Assembly: GCA_009773355.1 (NCBI GenBank)
Contig: WRPG01000004.1
Coordinates: 47,656 to 111,655 of the forward strand
Direction: 5' to 3'
Length of the DNA stretch: 64,000 nucleotides
DNA from: Limisphaerales bacterium
GTDB lineage: Bacteria > Verrucomicrobiota > Verrucomicrobiia > Limisphaerales > SXTU01
Shown: one piece after another, positions 58,042 through 64,000 of the stretch
How positions within the stretch are numbered: the stretch's first letter is position 1
Layout: each line of letters opens with the position of its first letter
Notes under the pieces: model-generated
Told to the model about the DNA's origin: nothing
The model's database searches: none
The model's input: the letters and a program-made list of their open reading frames with translations, nothing else
Made by a program: the position numbers and the translations under genes

Positions 58042-59237
58042 GCATGTCCGTGCGCGTTGCCATCGTGGTTCACGGGCGCTTCCATGCGTTTGACCTCGCG
58101 CGGGCACTGCTCCAAGCGGGCGCGGGAGCGACGGTGTTCACGAACTACCCCCGGCGGGTGGCGGCGCGGTTCGGCCTGCCGCCGGAGCGCGTCGTGAGCT
58201 GTCTGTGGCATGGCGTCGCCTCGCGATTGCTGCAACGGTGTCCGCGCTGGGGCGAGGGTCATCTGCTCGAAGGCTGGGCGCACCGGGCCTTTTCGCGCTG
58301 GGCGGCGGGCCGGGTGGAAACGGGCAAATACGACGTGGTGCATTGCTTCAGCGGCGTGGCGGAGGAGCTGTGGCAGCGGCTGGGCGATGACTTCGCCCTG
58401 CGTTCGCTGGTCCGTGGGTCGGCCCACATTGAGACGCAGTTCGAGATTCTCGCGGAGGAGGAGCACCTGGGCGGGGTGCCGCTGGAAAAGCCCAGCCCGT
58501 GGATGCGGGCGCGCGAGGCGCGGGAGTATGAGCTGTCCGACCAGATCGTCGTGCTGTCCGGCTTCGCGCGGGACTCGTTTCTGCGCCGGGGGATTCCGGC
58601 GGAGAAGCTCGCGCTCGTCCCGCTGGGCAGCGACTTGTCAAAGTTCCGGCCGGAGCCGGCCGTGGCCGCCGCGCGGAAAGCGCGCATCCTCGCCGGTGAG
58701 CCGCTGCGCGTGCTGACGGTCGGCACTTGGTCGCGACAAAAGGGCGTCGCGTATCTGGCGGAGGCGGCGCGGCAGCTCGCGGGCACGCACCGGTTCCGCT
58801 TCGTCGGTTCGATTGCCCCGGACGCACGCGAGCTGGCGGAGGAGGCGCGGCAATGGGTGGAGTTTCGGTCGCGGGTGCCGCAGGACCAGTTGCCGGCGGA
58901 GTATGCGTGGGGCGATGTCTTCCTTTTCCCGACGTTGCAGGACGGCTACGCCGTGGTGCTGGCGCAGGCGCAAACGGCCGGATTGCCGCTGCTGGCCACG
59001 ACGAACTGCGGCGCGCCGGAACTGGTGGCCGAGGGCCAAACCGGCTGGATCATCCCGATCCGCGATGTCGCCGCCTGCGTGACGCGCCTCCAGTGGTGCC
59101 ACGCCCAGCGCGCGCAACTGGCCGCGCTGCTCGACGAGGTGGCCCGGCCGCACGCGGGCCGGGACTGGTCCACCGTGGCCGCCGACTTCCTGGCCCAATG
59201 CCACCGGCGCAACGAACCCGCTCCCCAGCCATGCTGA
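58038..59237 (+). CDS. Family 4 glycosyltransferase
   Basis: A 399-residue GT-B protein: VAIVVHGRFHAFDLARALLQ, VVHCFSGVAEELWQ, IVVLSGFARDSFLRRGIP, LRVLTVGTWSRQKGVAYLAE and LFPTLQDGYAVVLAQAQTAG. All are typical GT4 landmarks, the last with Q in place of one of the two usual glutamates (E-x7-E altered), which may affect retaining activity. The end overlaps the following FkbM gene by seven bases. Confidence 0.88.
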   Translation: MSMSVRVAIVVHGRFHAFDLARALLQAGAGATVFTNYPRRVAARFGLPPERVVSCLWHGVASRLLQRCPRWGEGHLLEGWAHRAFSRWAAGRVETGKYDVVHCFSGVAEELWQRLGDDFALRSLVRGSAHIETQFEILAEEEHLGGVPLEKPSPWMRAREAREYELSDQIVVLSGFARDSFLRRGIPAEKLALVPLGSDLSKFRPEPAVAAARKARILAGEPLRVLTVGTWSRQKGVAYLAEAARQLAGTHRFRFVGSIAPDARELAEEARQWVEFRSRVPQDQLPAEYAWGDVFLFPTLQDGYAVVLAQAQTAGLPLLATTNCGAPELVAEGQTGWIIPIRDVAACVTRLQWCHAQRAQLAALLDEVARPHAGRDWSTVAADFLAQCHRRNEPAPQPC

Positions 59238-60106
59238 CCGCCCCGTCCCCGATGCCCGGAGAAACGCCCTTCTGCCCGTGGTGGCTGGGCTGGCTGCGCG
59301 GCACGCCGGCCTTCCGGGGCAAGCGGCGGCTCGCGCGATGGTTGTTGCGCGCGCATCTCGGCCGCGAGCGGATGCTGGTGGAGGACCGGCACGGCTGCCG
59401 CTACCGCCTGCCGCACGCGGCGGAGCCGGTGGCGTTCAGCCTGCTGGCCGAGGGCGCGTATGAGCCGGAGCTGGTGGACTTGATTGACCGGCACCTGCCG
59501 GCGGACGGGGTGTTCGTGGACGTGGGGGCGAACATCGGCGCGACGCTGCTGCCGGTGATGAAGCGCCGCGCAGGCCGGCTGCGGGCGGTGGCCATCGAGG
59601 CCTCGCCCCGGGTCTTCCACTTCCTCGCGGAGAATGTCCGCCTGAACGAAGTCGCCGGCGTGACCTGCCTGAACGTGGCGGCGCATGAGCGCGACGGGGA
59701 GGCGGAATTTTTCGACGCGCCGGTGACGCACTTCGGCATGGGCTCGCTCGGCGCGCAGTTCGGGGCGGCTCCGGTGAAGGTGGCCAGCCGGCGGCTGGAC
59801 GGCTTGCTGGCGGAGCAGGGGATCACGCGGGTGGACGTGCTGAAGATGGACGTGGAGGGTTTCGAAAGCTCCGTGGTGCGCGGCGCGGGCCGGCTGCTGG
59901 AGGGGGAGCGCGCGCCGCTGGTGGTGTTCGAGTTCTGCGACTGGGCGGAGGCGCGCTCGCCGGGCGGGGCCGGCCAGGCGCAGCGGGAATTGCTGGCGCG
60001 GGGCTTTCAACTGTGGCGGCAGGCCGACTACGAGGCGGGACGCGCGGCTCTGCCGGGGCCGCTGACGTCGGGGTTCGAGGCGCTGGTGGCGACGAAAGGC
60101 CGGTAA
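59231..60106 (+). CDS. FkbM-family methyltransferase
   Basis: A 291-residue protein with GVFVDVGANIGATLLPVMKR (SAM site), VAIEASPRVFHFLAENVRLN, DVLKMDVEGFESSVVRGAGR and LVVFEFCDWAEA, giving the full FkbM sequence pattern. The N-terminal 60 residues include RLARWLLRAHLGRERM and may be a membrane-proximal helix. Third FkbM gene in the locus. A 100-base gap follows, the first sizeable one for several genes. Confidence 0.9.
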   Translation: MLTAPSPMPGETPFCPWWLGWLRGTPAFRGKRRLARWLLRAHLGRERMLVEDRHGCRYRLPHAAEPVAFSLLAEGAYEPELVDLIDRHLPADGVFVDVGANIGATLLPVMKRRAGRLRAVAIEASPRVFHFLAENVRLNEVAGVTCLNVAAHERDGEAEFFDAPVTHFGMGSLGAQFGAAPVKVASRRLDGLLAEQGITRVDVLKMDVEGFESSVVRGAGRLLEGERAPLVVFEFCDWAEARSPGGAGQAQRELLARGFQLWRQADYEAGRAALPGPLTSGFEALVATKGR

Positions 60107-60206
60107 TTCCCATCTTGAAGCAAAGGTCAAGCTGCCGGAACGTCCCGGCCAAGACCGGAACTTGGTTCAGAACTTTGGTCCGCCGTGAACAATTGACTGC
60201 CCAGCC

Positions 60207-61631
60207 ATGACTCCAGAGGGAAACCTGACGACCGGCGTGTTGATTGCCACCTTGATGGTGGTGATCGGCATGACGGCGGGGTTGGGCAACCGGCGGCCGG
60301 CGATGGGGCTGACCGGCGTGTATCTCCTGCTGACCTGGGTGACCCACGCGCCCGGCGCGATTGCCTACATGGTCCCGTGGAGCACGCTGCCCGACCCGGC
60401 GGCCACGGCGACGGGGTTTCGGTGGTGCTGGGTTGGCATGGCCTCGTTCCTGGCGGGGTCGCTCATCCTCGGACGGCTGCTGATGCACACGGCGCAAGGC
60501 GGGGGGATTGCGGCGACGCCGATGGCCGGTTGGCGGAGGTGGCCGGCGTTTTATCTCATTCTCGGATTGTTGATCATGGTGGGGGTTGGTTCCCTGCTTG
60601 CGGGCGTGCCGAGCATCAGCGCGGTCCTCGGGGCCGTTTCCAATCTGCTGGTGGTCGGGCTGATCATGCTGGTCTGGCGGGCCGGCAAGGAGCAGGGCCG
60701 GATGAAGATGCTCGCCGTGGCAAGCTGGGCGCTGCTGGTGCCGGTCTTTGGCGTGGGCACGAGCGGCTTCCTCAGCTTCGGGGCCGCGACGCTGGCCATC
60801 GTCATCGGCGTGGTGGCCCAGTTCTATCGGCCGCGGTGGGCCGTGTGGCTCGCGCTGCCCGTGGTGTTCTATCTGGGCCTGTCGGTGTTTGTCACCTACA
60901 CGCGGGACAAGGTCGCGATCCGTGAGGTGGTCTGGTTCGGGGATTCCCAGATGAAGAAGATCGCCCGGGTCATCGAGACCTTCTCGGATTTCGAGCTGGT
61001 TGATCTGCGCAACCCTGATCACCTGGGTTACCTGGATGCGCGGTTGAACCAGAATTTTCTGATCGGCCTCGCGGTGCACCGGCTGCAATCGGGGGAGATG
61101 GATTACCTCCGCGGCACCAGCCTCCTGAACGCCCTCGCGGCCCCGGTCCCCCGGGTGCTCTGGCCCAACAAGCCGGTGGTGGCGGGGGGCATGGGGCTGG
61201 CCGGCGAGTGGACGGGCATGACGTTCGCCGAGGGCACCAGCGTGGGCCTGGGCCATGTGATGGAACTCTACGTGAATTTCGGCCACTTCGGCGTGGTGCT
61301 GGGGTTCGCGCTGCTGGGCGGGATGCTCAGGTGGCTGGACTTTCAGGGGGCCAGGCGCTTGCTGGCAGGCGACTACTCCGGGGCCATGTTTTTCATGCTG
61401 CTGGGCATCCCCTTCCTGAATGTGGGTGGCGGCTCCATCGAGTTGTTCGGCAGTTGCGCGGCCGGGCTGGTGCTGGCGGTGGCCCTGCGCAAGGGGGAGT
61501 CGTTCATCTTCCGCGTGCTGGGGGTTTCACCCGTGAGCGTCCGCCGGCAGGCGGACCAGGACAAGCAATCGGAGGCTTGGAAAGCGCCCCGGCCCTCCCC
61601 GCCGGCAGCCGCGACTGGAAAGCCTGATTGA
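60207..61631 (+). CDS. Polysaccharide polymerase-like (Wzy/O-antigen ligase type) membrane protein
   Basis: A 474-residue polytopic membrane protein with ten or more hydrophobic spans. A large hydrophilic segment (about residues 230-340, FSDFELVDLRNPDHLG to NALAAPVPRVLWPNKP) matches the large periplasmic loop of Wzy-type proteins; PRVLWPNKP is a frequent Wzy/EpsE-like motif. It may polymerise repeat units or act as ligase; the Wzm/Wzt exporter in the same locus makes the assignment ambiguous. The 100-base upstream gap is AT-richer and may hold an internal promoter. Confidence 0.75.
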   Translation: MTPEGNLTTGVLIATLMVVIGMTAGLGNRRPAMGLTGVYLLLTWVTHAPGAIAYMVPWSTLPDPAATATGFRWCWVGMASFLAGSLILGRLLMHTAQGGGIAATPMAGWRRWPAFYLILGLLIMVGVGSLLAGVPSISAVLGAVSNLLVVGLIMLVWRAGKEQGRMKMLAVASWALLVPVFGVGTSGFLSFGAATLAIVIGVVAQFYRPRWAVWLALPVVFYLGLSVFVTYTRDKVAIREVVWFGDSQMKKIARVIETFSDFELVDLRNPDHLGYLDARLNQNFLIGLAVHRLQSGEMDYLRGTSLLNALAAPVPRVLWPNKPVVAGGMGLAGEWTGMTFAEGTSVGLGHVMELYVNFGHFGVVLGFALLGGMLRWLDFQGARRLLAGDYSGAMFFMLLGIPFLNVGGGSIELFGSCAAGLVLAVALRKGESFIFRVLGVSPVSVRRQADQDKQSEAWKAPRPSPPAAATGKPD

Positions 61632-62794
61632 GCTCTCCGCATCACCCACCGGCCTCGGACGGGGTGCATCTCTGGGTGCCGGAACTGGCCGCCGCGAAGG
61701 GCGGCATCCAGACCTTCTCGCACTTCTGCCATGCCGCCCTGCTCCGGCTGGCGCGCGACTGGGCGGTGACCACCCTTGAGAAGCACGGCCTGGCGGACCG
61801 CCCCGCGCCAAACACGGTGCGGGGTTTTGGCCGGGTGCCGGCCTGGATGCGGACGCCGGTTTTTGCCTTGGCCCTCTTCCGTGCCGCCCAACGGACACGA
61901 CCAGCACTGGTGCTTTCGACCCATGTGAACTTTCTCCCCGTCGCCCGCTGGCTCAAGCGCAGTCGAGGCGTCCGCTACGTCGGCGTCGCCCACGGTGTTG
62001 AGGTGTGGGGCAACCTCCGGCCCTCCGTCCGCCAAGCCATGCTGGAGGCCGACGCCATGTGGTCCGTCAGCCGGCACACGCGCGACCGGCTCTGCGCCGA
62101 GCAAGGAGTCCCGGCTGGCCGCTCGGCGGTGTTGCCGGACACGTTCGAGGAGGAGCGCTTCACTCCGGGGCCGAGGCCGGCGGAACTCGCGGCGCACCTG
62201 CGGCTGCCGCCGGACGCGAAGGTCATCTTCTCCGTGGGCCGGCTCGCGGCGGCGGAGCGCTACAAGGGCTTCGACCGCGTCATCGCCGCGCTGCCGCGCA
62301 TCCGGCAGGCGGTGCCGCAGGTTCATTACGTGATCGCCGGCAGCGGCGACGACCGGCAACGGCTCGAAGCACTGGCGCAATCGGCGGGCGTGGCGGATCG
62401 CGTGATCTTCGCGGGGTTCGTGCCGACGGAGGAGCTGTGCGCGCACTACCGGCTGTGTGATGTCTTCGCCATGCCCAGCACGGGCGAAGGGTTCGGCATC
62501 GTGTATCTGGAGGCGATGGCGTGCGGGCGGCCCGTGCTCGCCGGGAACCGCGATGGCTCGACCGAGCCGTTGCGCGACGGCGAGCTGGGCGCGCTGGTGG
62601 ACCCGGAGAACGCGGAGCAGCTCGCTGGCACGCTCGTGCAAATCCTGGAGCGGCGGCTCGTGCATCCGCTGATGTTCGAGCCGGAGCGGCTGCGCGAACG
62701 GGTGGTCCGCGAATTCGGCTTCAATCAGTTTTGCCGCACGCTGGCGGGGCATCTGCGCCCGTTGCTGCCGCCGGAGATGACCCTCGCGGAATAG
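61628..62794 (+). CDS. Family 4 glycosyltransferase
   Basis: A 388-residue protein with a TTG start overlapping the previous stop (TTGA). LWVPELAAAKGGIQTFSHFC, YVGVAHGVEVWG, MWSVSRHTRDRLCAEQGVP, IFSVGRLAAAERYKGFDRVI and MPSTGEGFGIVYLEAMACGR give a full set of GT4 landmarks, including the glutamate pair. Followed after three bases by the asparagine synthase gene. Confidence 0.9.
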   Translation: MSSPHHPPASDGVHLWVPELAAAKGGIQTFSHFCHAALLRLARDWAVTTLEKHGLADRPAPNTVRGFGRVPAWMRTPVFALALFRAAQRTRPALVLSTHVNFLPVARWLKRSRGVRYVGVAHGVEVWGNLRPSVRQAMLEADAMWSVSRHTRDRLCAEQGVPAGRSAVLPDTFEEERFTPGPRPAELAAHLRLPPDAKVIFSVGRLAAAERYKGFDRVIAALPRIRQAVPQVHYVIAGSGDDRQRLEALAQSAGVADRVIFAGFVPTEELCAHYRLCDVFAMPSTGEGFGIVYLEAMACGRPVLAGNRDGSTEPLRDGELGALVDPENAEQLAGTLVQILERRLVHPLMFEPERLRERVVREFGFNQFCRTLAGHLRPLLPPEMTLAE

Positions 62795-62797
62795 GCC

Positions 62798-64000
62798 ATG
62801 TGCGGCATTGCCGGCATTCTCACTCCCCGCCCCGACACGGGCGAAATCCACACGCCGCTCGCGCGGATGCTCGCGGCGCTGCGGCATCGCGGGCCGGACG
62901 ATGCGGGCACGTTTCGCTCCGCGGCCGGCCACGCGGCGCTCGCGCACGCGCGGCTCTCGATCCTTGACCTCAGCCCGGCGGGCCACCAGCCGATGAGCAC
63001 GCCGGACGGGCGGCTCACCATTGTCTTCAACGGCGAGATCTACAATTTCCAGGAGCTGCGCCAGCCGCTCGTCGAGCGCGGCGTGGTCTTCCGCTCGAAC
63101 TCGGACACAGAGGTCATCCTCCGCGCCTACGAGGCTTACGGGGCGGCGTGCGTGGAGAAGCTGCGCGGCATGTTCGCCTTCGCGCTCTGGGACGAGCGGG
63201 AGAAGACCTGCCTTCTCGCGCGCGATCCGTTCGGGATCAAGCCGCTGTATTACTGCGAGGCCAATGGACGGCTCACGTTCGCCTCGGAAGTGCGCGCGCT
63301 GCTCGCGGCGGGCGAGGCGCGGCCGGAACTCGACCCGCTCGGGGTCTATGGCTACTTCCGCACCGGCTCCGTGCCGGAGCCGCGCACGCTGCTGCGGGAC
63401 GTGCGCTGCCTCGAAGCCGGGAGCCTCGCCGTGTGGAACGCGGACCGGTTGGAGACGCGCCGCTTCTGGGAGCTGCGCTTCGAGCCGCAGCCCGTGGCGG
63501 AACCCGTGGCGGTGGCCCGCACGCGGACGGCGCTGCTCGACTCGGTGGAGCACCATTTCATCAGCGACGTGCCCGTGGGCGTGTTCCTGAGCGGCGGGAT
63601 TGACTCGACCGCGCTCGTGGCGCTGGCGCGGGTCACGGGGCGGAAGGAGCTGCACACCTTCTCGATTTCCTTTCCCGACTCGCCGGCGGACGAGGGCGGC
63701 CTGGCGCGGCGGACGGCGGAGCACTTCGGCACGCGGCACGAGGAATGGCGGCTGGAGGCGGCCGTGGGCAGGGACTTGTTCGGCGAGTTTCTTCACGCGA
63801 TGGACCAGCCGAGCATTGACGGGCTGAACACGTTCACCGTGTCCAAGTTCGCGCATCAACGCGGCCTGAAGGTCGTGCTGTCCGGCTTGGGCGGCGATGA
63901 ACTCTTCGGCGGCTACAAGTCCTTCCGCGACGTGCCCCGGCTGGCGCGCTGGAACCGGCGGCTGCGCTGGAGCGGGCCGGCGCGCCGGGCGGCGGGGCGG
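62798..64000 (+). CDS. asnB: Asparagine synthase (glutamine-hydrolysing), 3'-truncated by window edge
   Basis: The visible 401 codons start MCGIAGILTPRPD, so Cys2 is the class II glutaminase nucleophile. LRHRGPDDAG, FNGEIYNFQELR, RDPFGIKPLYY and the synthetase PP-loop VFLSGGIDSTALVAL follow, with LSGLGGDELFGGYKSF near the edge. The frame is open to base 64000. Such AsnB-like proteins in polysaccharide loci may amidate a uronic acid or other carboxylate rather than make free asparagine (inference). Confidence 0.93.
   Translation, partial: MCGIAGILTPRPDTGEIHTPLARMLAALRHRGPDDAGTFRSAAGHAALAHARLSILDLSPAGHQPMSTPDGRLTIVFNGEIYNFQELRQPLVERGVVFRSNSDTEVILRAYEAYGAACVEKLRGMFAFALWDEREKTCLLARDPFGIKPLYYCEANGRLTFASEVRALLAAGEARPELDPLGVYGYFRTGSVPEPRTLLRDVRCLEAGSLAVWNADRLETRRFWELRFEPQPVAEPVAVARTRTALLDSVEHHFISDVPVGVFLSGGIDSTALVALARVTGRKELHTFSISFPDSPADEGGLARRTAEHFGTRHEEWRLEAAVGRDLFGEFLHAMDQPSIDGLNTFTVSKFAHQRGLKVVLSGLGGDELFGGYKSFRDVPRLARWNRRLRWSGPARRAAGR

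Noticed and set aside
1..64000. tRNA, rRNA or tmRNA genes
   Set aside because: No stretch with the conserved sequence or cloverleaf features was recognised on either strand by reading; covariance-model searches were not possible.

Overview
The window is a GC-rich bacterial chromosome segment with dense, mostly co-directional genes. The paired DUF1592-type (planctomycete-cytochrome) and DUF1552 genes, several secreted proteins of unknown function and the overall gene style suggest Verrucomicrobiota (Pedosphaera/Limisphaera-like), with Planctomycetota less likely. This is inference from families; there is no rRNA or tRNA in the window to anchor it.

Layout. (1) 1-11.1 kb is a DNA-repair block: a 3' fragment of an unknown gene, uvrC, a small HEPN-like gene and a secreted VCBS/FG-GAP protein (both minus strand), then two tandem uvrA paralogues. 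(2) 11.1-22.8 kb is a mixed region: a Uma2-family nuclease, an RRM protein with a clear intrinsic terminator, infA, a secreted SGNH esterase, a secreted isochorismatase-like protein, a minus-strand run of three exported proteins of unknown role (one with leucine-rich repeats), an ATP-grasp protein, and the DUF1552/DUF1592 pair. (3) 22.8-64 kb, all on the plus strand, is a very large surface-polysaccharide locus headed by a GbsR/MarR-type regulator. It encodes a NodU-type carbamoyltransferase, dTDP-glucose genes (rfbA, rfbB, an rfbC-like epimerase), the CDP-glucose branch (rfbF, rfbG) with a C-methyltransferase, two DegT aminotransferases, two NeuD/PglD-like acyltransferases, an ABC exporter (Wzm/Wzt), a Wzy-like polymerase, about ten glycosyltransferases, several FkbM or other methyltransferases, an acyltransferase-3, and a 3'-truncated asparagine synthase at the right edge. 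Many genes overlap by ATGA, GTGA or TTGA, so they are probably translationally coupled.

The most unusual feature is a set of hairpin or short-word repeat elements scattered through the first 50 kb, both between genes and in frame inside genes. Most are inverted pairs whose arms are degenerate tandem words of 7-8 bases (GGAAAGT/GGAAAGC, AATGACG, TTCAGTAT, CCAGACG and others). A second class has longer unique arms beginning GTAG and ending CTAC. uvrA1 carries about eight such in-frame inserts, uvrA2 about five, and uvrC, rfbB and one glycosyltransferase one each; subtracting them brings uvrA1 back to about 940 residues. One inverted pair (42049-42475) tightly encloses a gene for a four-helix-bundle protein of the 23S-rRNA-intervening-sequence (S23) family: the start codon is the last three bases of the left arm and the stop lies three bases before the right arm. 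Since S23 genes are known from hairpin intervening sequences in 23S rRNA, I infer that this is the gene-bearing member of the repeat family and the best candidate for an undescribed system here.
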